Source of the DNA: Methylobacterium sp. W2
GTDB taxonomy: Bacteria; Pseudomonadota; Alphaproteobacteria; Rhizobiales; Beijerinckiaceae
Length of the DNA stretch: 64,000 bases
Reading direction: 5' to 3'
Assembly: GCF_020662345.1 (NCBI RefSeq)
Contig: NZ_VMOA01000020.1
Coordinates: 1 to 64,000 of the forward strand
Notes under the pieces: generated by a model
Seen by the model: the letters and a program-made list of their open reading frames with translations, nothing else
Database searches by the model: none
What the model was told of the DNA's origin: nothing
In this document: positions 7,946-17,781 of the stretch, piece after piece
Position numbering within the stretch: the stretch's first letter is position 1
Layout of the letters: the number at the start of each line of letters is the position of its first letter
Made by a program: the position numbers and the translations under genes

Positions 7946-8629
7946 CTAGACCAGCCGCGCCAGGGCCTCCGGGCATTCGCCGTCGCGGGCGATGCAGACG
8001 ACCGGAGCCGGCACATGGCGGGCGATGGCGGCGGCGACCGTCTCGGGCGAGGTCGGCGCCCCGAGACTTTCGCAGACGACGACACCGAGCAGGGTCTGGC
8101 CATGACAGCGCAGGGTTTCCGCCGCGGTGAGGGCGTGGCTGATCGCCCCGAGATAGCTGCCGGAGACGAGGATGGTCGGCAGGGCCAGGGCCTTGAGCCA
8201 GTCGAGACCGGTGGCCTCCGCCGTCACCGGGCTCATCAGGCCGCCGACGCCCTCAAAGACGAGGATCGTCTCCGGGTCTGCCCCCTGGAGCCTGGCCTCG
8301 CACCAGCCGACGAGGTCGGACAGGCGCAGGGTCCGCCCTTCGCGCGCGGCTGCGAGATCGGGGCTGAGCGGCGCGAGAAAGCGCCAGGGCGAGCAGGCCT
8401 CCACCGTCTCGGGCGTCGCCGGCAATCCCTGCGCCTCCAGAAGGATCGCCGTGTCGCTCTCGCCAAACGCCGGATCGCCGAAGGGCGGGACACCGCTCGC
8501 CAGCGGCTTCAGGGTCGAGACCGTGCTTCCCCGTCGGCGCAGGGCGCGCGTCAGGGAGGCGGTGACGTAGGTCTTGCCGATCTCGGTCCCGGCGCCGGCA
8601 ACGAAGACGGCGCGGGCACGTGCGCTCAC
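7946..8629 (-). CDS. bioD: ATP-dependent dethiobiotin synthetase BioD
   Basis: A 227-residue BioD. The N-terminal P-loop is GAGTEIGKTYVTASL, the substrate-binding lysine is in TLKPLASG, and FEGVGGLMSP is the Mg2+/phosphate motif typical of the family. It closes the ureido ring of dethiobiotin from 7,8-diaminopelargonate, CO2 and ATP. The start is GTG at 8629, and its first bases overlap the TGA of fpr (GTGA, 8626-8629), so translation is coupled to fpr. Finding bioD behind a ferredoxin reductase is unusual, but flavodoxin/ferredoxin reductases supply electrons to the next enzyme, BioB. bioF and bioA lie about 46-50 kb away. Confidence 0.93.
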   Translation of the reverse strand: MSARARAVFVAGAGTEIGKTYVTASLTRALRRRGSTVSTLKPLASGVPPFGDPAFGESDTAILLEAQGLPATPETVEACSPWRFLAPLSPDLAAAREGRTLRLSDLVGWCEARLQGADPETILVFEGVGGLMSPVTAEATGLDWLKALALPTILVSGSYLGAISHALTAAETLRCHGQTLLGVVVCESLGAPTSPETVAAAIARHVPAPVVCIARDGECPEALARLV

Positions 8630-9399
8630 TTCTCGACGAAGGCCTTCTCGATGACGTAGTGGCCGGCCTCGCCGTGGTTGCCCTCGACATAGCCGCCATC
8701 CGTCAGGAGCTGGCGCGTGTCGCGGATCATGTCGGGGGAGCCGCAGAGCATGAACCGGTCGTTCTCCACCGACATCGGCGGCAGGTCGATATCCTCGAAC
8801 AGCTTGCCGGAGGTCATCAGGTCGGTGATCCGGCCGCGGTTGCGGAACGGCTCGCGGGTGACGGTGGGGTAGTAGATCAGCCCGGCGCTGATGACCTCGC
8901 CGAGGAACTCGTGGTTGGGCAGTTCCTGCGTGATCGTCTCGCCATAGGCGAGCTCGGAGACCTGGCGGCAGCCATGGACGAGGACGACCTTCTCGAAACG
9001 CTCGTAGGTCTCCGGGTCCTTGATGATCGACATGAAGGGGGCCAGACCCGTGCCGGTGCCGAGGAGATAGAGGTTCTTGCCCGGCATCAGGTTGTCGAGC
9101 ACCAGGGTGCCGGTGGGCTTCTTGCCGACCATGATCGGATCGCCGACCTTCAGGTGCTGCAGCCGCGAGGTGAGCGGGCCGTTCTCGACCTTGATCGAGA
9201 AGAACTCGAGTTCCTCCTCGTAATTGGCCGAGACCACGCTGTAGGCGCGAAGGAGGGGCCGGCCCTCGACTTCGATGCCCATCATCACGAACTCGCCGTT
9301 GCGGAAGCGGAACGCGGGATCGCGGGTCGTGCGGAAGGAGAACAGCGTGTCGGTCCAGTGGTGGACGCTCAGCACACGCTCCTCGTTGAACTTGCTCAT
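8626..9399 (-). CDS. fpr: ferredoxin--NADP(+) reductase
   Basis: A 257-residue Fpr of the bacterial subclass. FAD-binding RAYSVVSA, the NADP-binding GTGTGLAPFMSI and a C-terminal extension ending in YVIEKAFVEK are all visible; aromatic-poor ends of this type are usual in alphaproteobacterial Fpr. It moves electrons between NADPH and ferredoxin or flavodoxin in the cytoplasm. ATG 9399 (MSKFNEERVLS) is chosen because similarity to the family begins there; an open frame continues back to 9477 without a ribosome site. It is the first gene of a two-gene operon with bioD. Confidence 0.92.
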   Translation of the reverse strand: MSKFNEERVLSVHHWTDTLFSFRTTRDPAFRFRNGEFVMMGIEVEGRPLLRAYSVVSANYEEELEFFSIKVENGPLTSRLQHLKVGDPIMVGKKPTGTLVLDNLMPGKNLYLLGTGTGLAPFMSIIKDPETYERFEKVVLVHGCRQVSELAYGETITQELPNHEFLGEVISAGLIYYPTVTREPFRNRGRITDLMTSGKLFEDIDLPPMSVENDRFMLCGSPDMIRDTRQLLTDGGYVEGNHGEAGHYVIEKAFVEK

Positions 9400-9762
9400 C
9401 GACGGGTCCGTCTCAAACTTCGCTTGCGAATCTCGGCTTTCAGCCGGGTCTTCTCGCACCTGCGGCGCGCCCGTCAAGGCATAGCAGGCGCGCAGGCAGC
9501 GAAACCGCCAACCGTCTGGAATCGCTCTGACTTAGAGGCATCGCTGCCACGGGGAATGTGACCTCGTGCCGATTCCGGCTCGTGACGGTGCGGGAAGACT
9601 CGCGGAACGGGGGGTTCGGCGCGCATCCCGGTGACCGTCGCCGGGAGGGAACGGTGGGGGTTCGGCCAGGGTGGGGACCGGGTGACGACGCAGGCCGCCC
9701 GCCTCATCGCGAGGCGGGCGGCGCTCACAGCCCCGGACGGGACGGGTGCGATGGGCCTCGGC
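9400..9762. other. intergenic region between fpr and the chemoreceptor
   Basis: It holds the fpr promoter region and, at 9694-9722, the hairpin that ends the chemoreceptor transcript. I see no gene in the remaining sequence. Confidence 0.45.
9694..9722 (-). terminator. hairpin after the chemoreceptor gene
   Basis: Perfect 12-bp stem GCCGCCCGCCTC / GAGGCGGGCGGC with a 5-base loop, about 40 bases past the chemoreceptor stop. No T-run follows, so termination may need Rho or the hairpin may protect the 3' end. Confidence 0.5.
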
Positions 9763-11448
9763 TCAGGCCGCGCGGACCGTGTGGAGGAACTTCTGCACCT
9801 CCGAGCTCAGCCGTTCGGCCTGCCGCGCCAGTTCCGACGAGGCGGTGAACACCTGGCCGGCGCTGGCGCCGGTCTCCTGTGCCGCGCGGGCGACACCCGT
9901 GATGTTGGCGCTGACCTCGCCTGTCCCGATCGAGGCTTGCGCCACCGAGCCCGCGATCTCCCGGGTCGCGGCATCCTGCTGCGAGACCGATGCGGAGATG
10001 ACGGCGGCCGTCTCGTCGATCCCGTGGATCGTCGAGGAGATCCCGTCGATGGCGCTGGTCGCCTGGCGGGTCGAGGACTGGATCGCCGCGATCTTCGCGG
10101 AGATTTCCGTCGTCGCCTTGGCGGTCTGGTTGGCGAGTTCCTTCACCTCCGAGGCGACCACCGCGAAGCCACGGCCTGCCTCTCCGGCCCGCGCCGCCTC
10201 GATCGTCGCATTGAGGGCAAGGAGGTTGGTCTGGCCGGCGAGGTTGGAGATGAGGTTCACGACATCGCCGATGCTGGCGGCGACCTCGCGGAGTTCCGCG
10301 ACCGCCAGTGCGGTCTGCTCCGCCTCGCGGACGGCGGCGGCGGTCATCTCCGCCGAACGTGCGACCTGCCGGCCGATCTCCGCCACCGAGGCCCCGAGTT
10401 CCTCGGCCGAACCAGCCACGGCGGTGACGTTGGCCGAGGCTTCCTCCGCGGCCGCCAGGACCGCGCTCGACTGCGCCGACGTCTCCTCGGCGGAGGCCGT
10501 CAGTTGCGAGGCGGTCGCCTGCATCTCGGTGGCCGCGGCGGACACCATGCTCACGATCCCGCCGACCGCCGCCTCGAACTCGTCGGCGAGGGTATGCATG
10601 CCGGCCTTGCGTGCCGTCTCCGCGGCGAGGCGCAGGCGCTCGGTTTCGATCTCGAGGACGCGGTTGCGGATCATGCCATCCTTGAACACCTGCACCGCCC
10701 CCGCCATGGCACCGAGTTCGTCCGTGCGTGTCCGGTCCGGGATCGCGGCTTCGACGTCACCTGCTGCAAGCCGGTTCATCGCTTCCGTCATCCCACGGAT
10801 CGGGCGGGCAACCGTCAGCATGGAGAAGAGGCCCGATCCGCCCTGGACGAGGACCGCTACGGAGCCAATCACGAGGCCCAGCAGGGTGGCCTTCTCCACG
10901 GCGCCGATCGACGAGCGGCGCGCTTCGTTGGTGAAATGCTGTGAATTGGCGAGGGACTGGTTGATCGCCACGAGCACCTTCTCGCGGATGGCGATGCGTT
11001 CGGCCCTGGTGGACGCCAGGGTCTCGTCGTTGGTCCTCTTGAGACCCTGGTCGAAGGTGATGGTGCTCGCCGCCCCGACGGAGAGCTCCGTGAACCGCGC
11101 CATCGCGGTATCGATATCCCTGAGGACGTCGGGTTTCAGCGCGATGCTGATCGGCGTCTTGAGGCCCTCGCGGGCGGACAGGAAGTCTGCCTCGAGCCGA
11201 TCGATGGCCTTCTTATGCTCTTGCTCCGTTTCGGCGAGGCGCGCATCGCGGAAGCTGACCTGCATCTGGATCATGGCGAGCTGCGCGTTCTTGATGCCGT
11301 CGAGGATCGTCTGCTCCCGACTGACGGCTTCAATCGACTGGGTGATCCATTGGTTGCCCATCCACTGGTTGGCGACCAATCCGACCGCCAGGAACATGCC
11401 GATGGCTGAGAAAAACCCCAACTTCTTTGCGATCGATAACTTGGACAT
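9763..11448 (-). CDS. methyl-accepting chemotaxis protein
   Basis: A 561-residue chemoreceptor. Membrane segment 1 is about residues 10-28, then a roughly 155-residue periplasmic helical sensor domain without recognised ligand motif (4HB_MCP-like), then membrane segment 2 about 185-207, HAMP about 208-260, and the long cytoplasmic coiled coil. The signalling tip [20 protein letters not shown] binds CheA/CheW. There is no C-terminal pentapeptide tether for CheR. No che genes are adjacent, so it acts with a chemotaxis core encoded elsewhere. ATG 11448 opens just before the first membrane segment. The ligand cannot be deduced. Confidence 0.92.
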   Translation of the reverse strand: MSKLSIAKKLGFFSAIGMFLAVGLVANQWMGNQWITQSIEAVSREQTILDGIKNAQLAMIQMQVSFRDARLAETEQEHKKAIDRLEADFLSAREGLKTPISIALKPDVLRDIDTAMARFTELSVGAASTITFDQGLKRTNDETLASTRAERIAIREKVLVAINQSLANSQHFTNEARRSSIGAVEKATLLGLVIGSVAVLVQGGSGLFSMLTVARPIRGMTEAMNRLAAGDVEAAIPDRTRTDELGAMAGAVQVFKDGMIRNRVLEIETERLRLAAETARKAGMHTLADEFEAAVGGIVSMVSAAATEMQATASQLTASAEETSAQSSAVLAAAEEASANVTAVAGSAEELGASVAEIGRQVARSAEMTAAAVREAEQTALAVAELREVAASIGDVVNLISNLAGQTNLLALNATIEAARAGEAGRGFAVVASEVKELANQTAKATTEISAKIAAIQSSTRQATSAIDGISSTIHGIDETAAVISASVSQQDAATREIAGSVAQASIGTGEVSANITGVARAAQETGASAGQVFTASSELARQAERLSSEVQKFLHTVRAA

Positions 11449-12029
11449 CGTTCAGCCTGAATTTCGATGGGACGGAAGAATGTCGGGGCCTTTTCACTGC
11501 TCTTGCCGACGGGAGGTTTTCCTCCGCTGTCCATTATCACGAATACAAACTAAATATTCGTTAATGGAAAACAATCTCTAATGAAAACTGTATTTCATAA
11601 TAGTTGTTCAGATAAGTTAGGCTAAATACCGGTCCGGTCGTTTTCCTGTCTGGATCCCGGCTCCACCCACGTCAGAATCAGCCCCTCTCAAGAGAGGAAG
11701 ATCTGATCCCTGCGTGGTCTAGTTGTCTGGGAGCAACCACGATCACCGACGGAGGCGGTGCGATCAGCCTGCCGGAGGCTGCATGCAGACGCGGGGATCA
11801 TCGCCGATCGGGGCGATGCTTGTCACTATGATGCAGCGGGCGCGGCGGATGGCCGATTCATCGCTTCGCTAGAGCAGGTCCGCGCCACCGAGGCAGGTGA
11901 AGCAGGTCCGAGCGACCGGTGCCCGCCACCGGTTCCATCAGCCGCTCGGCCGCGGCCACTCCTCTCGAGCAGGCAATCCGGGTCAGCGCTCGTCGTCATG
12001 CGAAACCCGCCTTGTCTGTGGCCTTGCGA
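11449..12029. other. long intergenic region, AT-rich start
   Basis: The 581 bp upstream of the chemoreceptor include an AT-rich patch (about 11530-11630) likely to hold its promoter. A copy of the dispersed CTGGATCCCGG word is at 11650-11662, and a perfect hairpin CCTCTC-AA-GAGAGG is at 11684-11697, enclosed by ATCAG/CTGAT arms. The rest to 12029 shows no credible gene; open frames there have no ribosome site and resemble no family. Confidence 0.45.
11650..11662. repeat. dispersed GGATCCCGG repeat, copy 1
   Basis: CTGGATCCCGGCT is the exact reverse complement of the right arm of the element at 48703-48785 and is near-identical to 33341-33354. It is intergenic, as are the other copies. Confidence 0.4.
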
Positions 12030-12965
12030 TCACAAGGGCTTCAGCCCCGCTTCGATCTCGGCGCGGCGGCCTTCGAGGAAGGGCGGCAGGGACAAGCGCT
12101 CGCCCAAGGTCTCTAGTGGCTCGTCGGCTGTGAAGCCCGGACCGTCGGTGGCGATCTCGAACAGGATGCCGTTGGGTTCGCGAAAGTACAGACTGCGGAA
12201 GTAGTAGCGGTCCACCGGCCCGCTGGAGGGCATGCGGCGCTGCTTCAGCCGGTCGGCCCAACTGACGTAATCCGCATCGGGGATGCGGAAGGCGACGTGG
12301 TGGACCGCCCCCGCTCCCTGCCGCGCGGGCGGCAGGCCGGGTTCGGCCAGGAGGTGAAGCTCGGCCCCCGCGCCCCCCTCCCCCATCTGCCAGACGCGAA
12401 CCTCGCCCTCCGGCACGTCATAGCTCCGGGCGTGGCTCATGCCGAGTACCTCGGCGAGCACGGCCTCCGTTGCTCCGATCCGCGCGACGCTGAGGCGGAT
12501 CGGTCCCAGGCCCCGGATCTGGCGCTCCACCGGCACCGGGCTAGCGGGCCAGGGATGGGCGTCTCCGGCACCGCCATCATCCACCAGCATCAGGCGCTGG
12601 CCCTCCGCATCCTCGAAATCCAGGGTGAGGCGACCGTCGCGCAGGACTGGCTCCCCATGCGTCACGCCGTGGCGTGCGAGATACGCGTGCCACCAGGCGA
12701 TCGTACCCTCTCCCGAGACGCGGAACGCCGTTCGAACGATGCTGTCAGTGCCGCGGCGCTCGGGCGGCGCCGGCCAGTCGAAGAAGGTCATGTCGGTGCC
12801 GGGCGCGGCGATGCCGTCGGCGTAGAACAGGTGGTAGGCTGAGACGTCGTCCTGGTTCACCGTCTTCTTCACGAGCCTCAGCCCGAGAATCTGCGTGTAA
12901 AAGGCCGCGTTGTCGGCGGCTTTCGCCGTGATGGCGGTGAGATGATGAAGTCCGGTGAACTGCAT
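12030..12965 (-). CDS. ring-cleaving dioxygenase, MhqO-like (glyoxalase/VOC superfamily)
   Basis: A 311-residue protein made of two vicinal-oxygen-chelate modules. The first begins [19 protein letters not shown] and the second [15 protein letters not shown], each carrying the metal-ligand histidine; the late glutamate is in [13 protein letters not shown]. MhqO of Bacillus cleaves 2-methylhydroquinone-type rings and protects against electrophilic quinones. The neighbour on the other strand is an azoreductase, and this pairing also occurs in Bacillus quinone-detoxification regulons, so a quinone/hydroquinone defence role is likely (inference). ATG 12965 is preceded by AGGACAGG; a TTG at 12980 is possible but less likely. 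Confidence 0.85.
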   Translation of the reverse strand: MQFTGLHHLTAITAKAADNAAFYTQILGLRLVKKTVNQDDVSAYHLFYADGIAAPGTDMTFFDWPAPPERRGTDSIVRTAFRVSGEGTIAWWHAYLARHGVTHGEPVLRDGRLTLDFEDAEGQRLMLVDDGGAGDAHPWPASPVPVERQIRGLGPIRLSVARIGATEAVLAEVLGMSHARSYDVPEGEVRVWQMGEGGAGAELHLLAEPGLPPARQGAGAVHHVAFRIPDADYVSWADRLKQRRMPSSGPVDRYYFRSLYFREPNGILFEIATDGPGFTADEPLETLGERLSLPPFLEGRRAEIEAGLKPL

Positions 12966-13119
12966 CGGCCTGTCCTGCAAATGACGATGTTCCGTTGAAA
13001 TGGGTCATCTGCCGCGGGAATGCGATGGCTCGGCGGATCATCCGGAAAAGCGGCTCGACCCTGGGCCGGAGCGTGATGCGCGATACATCCCCCTCCTCAC
13101 AGCCATTGGAGCCCTCCGC

Positions 13120-13743
13120 ATGCCCCACCTGCTCTACGTCGAAGCGTCACCGCGCAAGGAGCGCTCGGCGTCGATCGAAGTCGCCCGCGCCTTCCTCGAT
13201 GCCTGGGGTGAGACGCATCCTGAGGGCACGGTGGACGTCCTCGACGTCTGGACCACGTCGCTTCCGGATTTCGACGGAGAGGCGCTGGCCGGCAAGTACG
13301 CGGCACTGGCGGGCGACGCCTTGAGCCCGGCTCAGGAGGAGGCCTGGGTCGCGATCCGAGCGCTTGCGGCCAGGTTCCAGGCCGCCGATCTGATCCTGTT
13401 CGCGGTGCCGATGTGGAACTACACCATCCCCTACAAGCTCAAGCACCTGTTCGATCTGGTCTCTCAGAAGGATCTGCTCTTCACCTTCGACAAGCGCGGC
13501 CAGAACGGGATGCTCGAGGCGACGGCCGTCGTCGTCAATGCGCGGGGCGTCGCCATCGGCGAGGACTTCCCGGCCGAGATCTACGACCACCAATCGACCT
13601 ACATGGCGACCTGGCTGCGCATGGTCGGCGTCACCGACGTCCACCAGATCGCAGTGGAGAAGGGTCTGATGGGAGCCGATCTCGACCGGCAATCCCGCGA
13701 TCGGGCCCGCGCCGAGGCCGAAGCCCTGGCACGAACGCTGTAG
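13120..13743 (+). CDS. azoR: FMN-dependent NADH-azoreductase
   Basis: A 207-residue flavodoxin-fold protein of the AzoR/NQO1-like family. The FMN phosphate loop is near EASPRKERSAS, and VPMWNYTIPYKLKHLFD is the family's central signature. Such enzymes reduce quinones by two electrons, and azo dyes secondarily, in the cytoplasm. The open frame extends back to 13000, but the signature N-terminus MPHLLYVEAS starts at ATG 13120. It is divergent from the MhqO-like dioxygenase with about 150 bp between them, suggesting shared control, though I could not identify an operator with confidence. It ends 10 bases from the convergent hupE gene. Confidence 0.9.
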   Translation: MPHLLYVEASPRKERSASIEVARAFLDAWGETHPEGTVDVLDVWTTSLPDFDGEALAGKYAALAGDALSPAQEEAWVAIRALAARFQAADLILFAVPMWNYTIPYKLKHLFDLVSQKDLLFTFDKRGQNGMLEATAVVVNARGVAIGEDFPAEIYDHQSTYMATWLRMVGVTDVHQIAVEKGLMGADLDRQSRDRARAEAEALARTL

Positions 13744-13753
13744 GGCCTCGGCT

Positions 13754-14350
13754 TCAGAAAGCGCCGGCCAGGAGGCCGAGGCCGGCGGCGGCAAAAGCGG
13801 CGCCGGCAACCCGCAAAGCGGGACGCCCATTGCCCTCGCCGAGACGGCCCATGCCGAGGCCGAGAGCGAGGCCCGCGGCGTGAAGGAGGGCGGTGGCGGC
13901 GACGAAGCCGGCGCCATAGGCGAGGCCAGAGGCCGCCTCCGGCATCTCGGAGCCGTGGGCGTGGCCGTGGAACACCGCGAAGATGCCCACGAGGGCCATG
14001 GCTGCCGCCACCGGCATCGTCAGGCGCAGGGCGACGGCGGCACCAAGCACGGCGACGGACAGGGCGATGGCGGTCTCCACATGCGGAAGCGCCACGCCGG
14101 CCGCGCCGAGGGCGCCGCCCAGAACCATCATGCCGATGAACGACAGCGGGACGAGGAGTATCGCCCGGCCACCGACCTGCGCGGCGAGGAGGCCCACCGC
14201 CACCATGGCGAGCATGTGATCGAGACCGGTCAGCGGGTGCAGGAACCCATGGGTGAGGCCCGACGCATCGCCCTGCCCGGTATGGGCGAGGGCAGGACCG
14301 GCCATGAGACTCAGTGCCAGACCCGGCAGAATTCGAACACAGCGCCTCAT
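13754..14350 (-). CDS. HupE/UreJ family membrane protein
   Basis: A 198-residue polytopic protein with an N-terminal signal-like helix ending in GPALAHTGQG, then the family signature GFLHPLTGLDHMLAMVAVGL and about five more membrane segments. The histidines HPLTGLDH and FHGHAHG are the conserved candidate metal ligands. HupE/UreJ proteins are secondary nickel or cobalt permeases that often accompany hydrogenase, urease or B12 genes; none of these is next to it, so the metal cannot be assigned. ATG 14350 has GGGGAG upstream. It follows hisS by 162 bp on the same strand; that gap contains a CAGGAC/GTCCTG hairpin but no cobalamin riboswitch that I could recognise. Confidence 0.9.
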   Translation of the reverse strand: MRRCVRILPGLALSLMAGPALAHTGQGDASGLTHGFLHPLTGLDHMLAMVAVGLLAAQVGGRAILLVPLSFIGMMVLGGALGAAGVALPHVETAIALSVAVLGAAVALRLTMPVAAAMALVGIFAVFHGHAHGSEMPEAASGLAYGAGFVAATALLHAAGLALGLGMGRLGEGNGRPALRVAGAAFAAAGLGLLAGAF

Positions 14351-14512
14351 TCCCACTCTCCCCGAAGCCCTAAAGGCTGTCACCCGCCCTGAATGCAGGA
14401 CGTGACCGGTCCTGGCAACGGTCGTGCCGACGGTGGCGAGGTCGAATGGAGCTGCTGATGCGGCCATTCCTGCGCCGGGTCCCAGCGCAAGGAGCAGGCG
14501 AATCCGCCGGTC

Positions 14513-16051
14513 TCAGAAATGCCGCGCCAGCACCTCGCGGACGCGCTCGACCATCTCGTCTTCCTTGACGGAGAACTGCGCCGGGCGGGCGGCTTTCCAT
14601 TCGGCGTTGCTGGCGATGGCGCCCGCCGCCTTGGCGCCTTCGATCAGGTCCTTGACCTGAACTTCGCCGGCCTCACGCTCGTTCGAGCCCTGAATGATGG
14701 CGCAGGGTGAGCCGCGCCTGTCGGCGTATTTCATCTGCGCCTTCATGCCGGAGCCGCCGAGATAGAGTTCGGCGCGGATGCCGGCCTCGCGCAGGCGCGC
14801 CACCAGACGCTGGTAATCGGCGATGTTGTCGCGGTCGAGGACCAGCACCACCACCGGACCGGGCTTCGCGGTGCCCTCGAGGAGCGGGCTGCCGGTCAGT
14901 TGCAGCGCGGAGAACAGGCGCGACACGCCGATGGAGAAGCCAGTCGCCGGCACCGGCTCGGCACGAAAACGGCCGACGAGGCCGTCATAGCGGCCGCCGC
15001 CCGCCACCGATCCGAAGCGCACGGTCTGGCCGTCCTCGTTGGTGACGGGGAAGGTCAGCTCGGCCTCGTAGACAGGGCCGGTATAGTATTCGAGGCCCCG
15101 TACCACCGAGGGATCGGCTCGGATGCGGTCGTGGCCATAGCCCGCCGCCGCGCAGAGCCGCATGATCGCATGCAGTTCGGCGATGCCTTCGCGGCCCGTC
15201 TCGGACGAACCGACGACATCGCTCCACGAGCCGAAGAACTGCTCCCAGAAAGCCATCCGGTCGCCCTCGGCGTCGGGGGCGGCCTGGAACGACACATAGG
15301 CCAGGATGCGTTCGATGGCATCGGGCGCGAGTCCCGCGCCCTTCGCGAAGTCACCGCTCTCGTCCTTCCGGCCCTCGCCGAGGAGCTGGCGCACGCCCTC
15401 GACGCCGAGGCGGTCGAGCTTGTCGATGGCGCGCAGCACGGTGAGGCGCTGGCCGGCCTTGTCCTCGCCCGAGAGGCCGATCGCCTCCATGACACCGTCG
15501 AGCACTTTCCGGTTGTTGACCTTGATGACGTACTGGCCGGAGAGACCGAGCTTCTCCAGCGTGTCGGCCATCAGCATGCAGATCTCGGCATCTGCCGCGA
15601 CGGAGCCGGCGCCGACAATGTCGGCATCGCATTGCATGAACTGGCGGAAACGGCCCGGGCCCGGCTTCTCGTTGCGGAAGACGTAGCCGGCGCGGAAACT
15701 GCGATAGGGTTTGGGGATCGCGTCGAAATGCTCGGCCACGTGCCGGGCGAGCGGCGCGGTGAGGTCGTAGCGCAGGCTGAGCCAGGATTCGTCGTCGTCC
15801 TGGAACGAGAACACGCCCTCGTTGGGGCGGTCAAGATCGGGCAGGAACTTGCCGAGGGACTCGGTGTATTCGACGAAGGGGGTCTCCAGCGCCTCGAATC
15901 CGTAGAGCTCGAAGCTCTGGCGGATCGTCTCCAGCATCCGGTGTTGCGCCGCGATCTCGTCGGCGCGGCGGTCGACGAAGCCGCGCGGCAGGCGCGCCTT
16001 CAACGTGTCGGCCTTCGCGGGATCGGCCTTCTTGGATTCGGCCTTGGCCAT
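14513..16051 (-). CDS. hisS: histidine--tRNA ligase
   Basis: A 512-residue class II aminoacyl-tRNA synthetase. Motif 1 lies in the N-terminal [18 protein letters not shown] region. Motif 2 is visible as [20 protein letters not shown], the histidine A loop as [14 protein letters not shown], and motif 3 near [12 protein letters not shown]. The C-terminal anticodon-binding domain covers about residues 410-512. It is longer than the approximately 420-residue E. coli enzyme owing to a lysine/alanine-rich N-terminal lead ([15 protein letters not shown]) and an insertion, as in other Alphaproteobacteria. ATG 16051 is the start closest to the conserved region; the frame stays open far upstream only because of high GC. 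Confidence 0.96.
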   Translation of the reverse strand: MAKAESKKADPAKADTLKARLPRGFVDRRADEIAAQHRMLETIRQSFELYGFEALETPFVEYTESLGKFLPDLDRPNEGVFSFQDDDESWLSLRYDLTAPLARHVAEHFDAIPKPYRSFRAGYVFRNEKPGPGRFRQFMQCDADIVGAGSVAADAEICMLMADTLEKLGLSGQYVIKVNNRKVLDGVMEAIGLSGEDKAGQRLTVLRAIDKLDRLGVEGVRQLLGEGRKDESGDFAKGAGLAPDAIERILAYVSFQAAPDAEGDRMAFWEQFFGSWSDVVGSSETGREGIAELHAIMRLCAAAGYGHDRIRADPSVVRGLEYYTGPVYEAELTFPVTNEDGQTVRFGSVAGGGRYDGLVGRFRAEPVPATGFSIGVSRLFSALQLTGSPLLEGTAKPGPVVVLVLDRDNIADYQRLVARLREAGIRAELYLGGSGMKAQMKYADRRGSPCAIIQGSNEREAGEVQVKDLIEGAKAAGAIASNAEWKAARPAQFSVKEDEMVERVREVLARHF

Positions 16052-16146
16052 GGTGTCTTCGCTTTGCGTTCGGTCTGTCGATGTCAGCCGGGCTCTATCC
16101 CGCGCGCTCTCGAGCGGCAAGCGCAGTCGGCCATAGGGCGATGTCG

Positions 16147-16632
16147 TCAGACTTTCAGGGCCAGCAGGGCGCACAGGCTGAGGATAGCAATGGGGATCTG
16201 CGTCGGGCGCAGGCGCGCGAAGAAGAGCGGGGCTTCCCCGGTGCGAGCGGCGATGGGATCGAGGATCGCCACGGTGGTGAAGCCGGCGATCAGGAGGGCG
16301 AGGGCCACCACCGTCAGGCCGAGGGATGCCGAGACCAGGGCGATAAACCCGAGGCCGAACAGGCCGAGCATGGTGGCGATCTGGATGAAGGTTGGGCCGC
16401 CTTCGGTGCGGAAGCTGACGCCGCGCCGTACCCCCGACAGGAAGAGCAGGATGGCGCAGCCCCACAGGATGGTGAGGTAAAGGATCGCATCTCCGAGATC
16501 GTCGCGCCGCCACCAGGCCAGTGCCGCGCCGACGGCGAAGGGCAGCATCGGGCCGTAGCCGAAGACGATGCCAAGCCAGGGCACCGTGCGGGGTTCGCTC
16601 ACGGTGAGCGTACGCTTGTCGTCTCGGGCCAT
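16147..16632 (-). CDS. DUF3429 family integral membrane protein
   Basis: A 161-residue protein with about five predicted membrane segments and little else; the N-terminal [15 protein letters not shown] matches the DUF3429 (TMEM69-like) family start. The function of the family is unknown. ATG 16632 has GGGAGCG upstream at a proper distance. It is located between secB and hisS on the same strand, with about 95 bp to hisS, so it may be co-transcribed with hisS. Confidence 0.85.
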   Translation of the reverse strand: MARDDKRTLTVSEPRTVPWLGIVFGYGPMLPFAVGAALAWWRRDDLGDAILYLTILWGCAILLFLSGVRRGVSFRTEGGPTFIQIATMLGLFGLGFIALVSASLGLTVVALALLIAGFTTVAILDPIAARTGEAPLFFARLRPTQIPIAILSLCALLALKV

Positions 16633-16754
16633 CGGTGAAGCGCTCCCTGCTGCGTGGCCGGGCAACCTCCGCGCCGGGAGGCGGTTCCGGGGCGCGGCGC
16701 CGCAGCCCAAGCGCGGCTGTTTTCACGTGCAACACGCGGCTTGCATCTCGAGAC

Positions 16755-16792
16755 AAAAACGCCCCGGCGCGCGAAAAGCGGCCGAGGCGTTT
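16755..16792 (-). terminator. intrinsic terminator of secB
   Basis: On the minus strand AAACGCCTCGGC pairs with GCCGGGGCGTTT (12 bp, one G-U pair) around a 12-base loop and runs directly into TTTTT. It lies about 45 bases past the secB stop. This is the clearest Rho-independent terminator in the window. Confidence 0.85.
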
Positions 16793-16835
16793 CCGAGATC
16801 GAACATGGTTCGATCCTTAGCGATGTCTGGCCGAA

Positions 16836-17345
16836 TCAGGAAGCCAGCGGTCCGGTCTCGCCGGCCTGCTGGTTCTGGGCCTCGAAGGCCTTCTGGCGGT
16901 AGAGGCCGACGAAATCGATCGGGTCGATATACAGGGGCGGGAAGCCACCGTTGCGCACGGCCTCGGCGATGATCTGGCGCGCGAAGGGGAAGAGCAGGCG
17001 CGGGCACTCGATCATCACGGCCGGGTGGAGCTGGTCCTGCGGGATGTTGCGCATGCGGAAGATGCCGGCATAGTTCAGCTCGAAGGCGAACAGCACCTCG
17101 TTGTTGATCTTGGCATCGCCTTCCAGGGTCAGTTCGACCTCGAAATCGGCCTCGGCCAGCTGCTTGGCGTTGACGTTGACCTGAATGTTGATCTGCGGGC
17201 CGCTTTCCTGCGGCTGGAGCGAGCGCGGCGCGTTCGGGTTCTCGAAGGAGAGATCCTTGGCGTATTGCGCCAGGGCGTTGATGGCGGGCGACTGGTCTTC
17301 GGCGGGAGCCGCGCCGTTGCCGTTCGGTGCCGGGGTATCGGCCAT
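16836..17345 (-). CDS. secB: protein-export chaperone SecB
   Basis: A 169-residue SecB. The conserved core runs from [19 protein letters not shown] through [37 protein letters not shown]. The acidic surface residues that contact SecA are in [12 protein letters not shown]. It forms a cytosolic tetramer that holds preproteins unfolded for the Sec translocase. ATG 17345 ([11 protein letters not shown]) follows a GAGG 11 bases upstream. It is divergent from timA, the classic neighbour in Alphaproteobacteria, and has its own strong terminator. Confidence 0.96.
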   Translation of the reverse strand: MADTPAPNGNGAAPAEDQSPAINALAQYAKDLSFENPNAPRSLQPQESGPQINIQVNVNAKQLAEADFEVELTLEGDAKINNEVLFAFELNYAGIFRMRNIPQDQLHPAVMIECPRLLFPFARQIIAEAVRNGGFPPLYIDPIDFVGLYRQKAFEAQNQQAGETGPLAS

Positions 17346-17781
17346 GGCGTTCTCGTCCTCTTTCGCGGGGTCTTTCGGCGCACCTCGGCGATCCACTGCG
17401 CAGCGTAACGTCTGATCGTCGCAGGGCCGGGTCCGAGCGACAGCGCGCTAACACGACGGGCCACCTCGGACAAGACGAGCGGCGGGAGCGGACGCAGCGG
17501 GAGCGCCGGGAGTTCGACCTATGAAGCGAAGCCGTCTCCGGACTCCGCGATCCGCTCTTGACCCTGAACCCTCCGGCATGGCTCCTCCGTGCCTGGATAC
17601 GGCGCGCGGCGAGTCCCATATGCGGACTGAGCTCGTGGGTCGCGTCCTCCTCATCCAGGGCGGGATCCTTGGATTCTCCGGCTCGATCCTTGCGCGGCGC
17701 TCCGATAAAGGGCGTAGCGGCGGGATTTTCGGGAGCCCCCTCGAACACACATGTCGTGCGACGGCCACGATCGGATCGGTG
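17346..17781. other. divergent intergenic region between secB and timA
   Basis: These 436 bp hold the promoters of both genes. The timA frame remains open back to 17521, but nothing in that extension resembles the family, so I treat it as untranslated. No other gene, repeat or RNA was recognised. Confidence 0.4.

Noticed and set aside
11758..12204. A 148-codon plus-strand frame upstream of and overlapping the dioxygenase
   Set aside because: No ribosome site, no recognised domain, and its 3' half is antisense to the dioxygenase gene.
14351..14512. Possible cobalamin or nickel/cobalt riboswitch before hupE
   Set aside because: HupE genes are often under such control, but I could not find the conserved B12-box bases; only a simple CAGGAC/GTCCTG hairpin is visible.
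16719..16735. A parS-like word TTTTCACGTGCAAC near secB
   Set aside because: It breaks the symmetric core (GTGCAAC instead of GTGAAAC) as well as the first base, so it lacks the intact central palindrome seen at 25997 and 30533.
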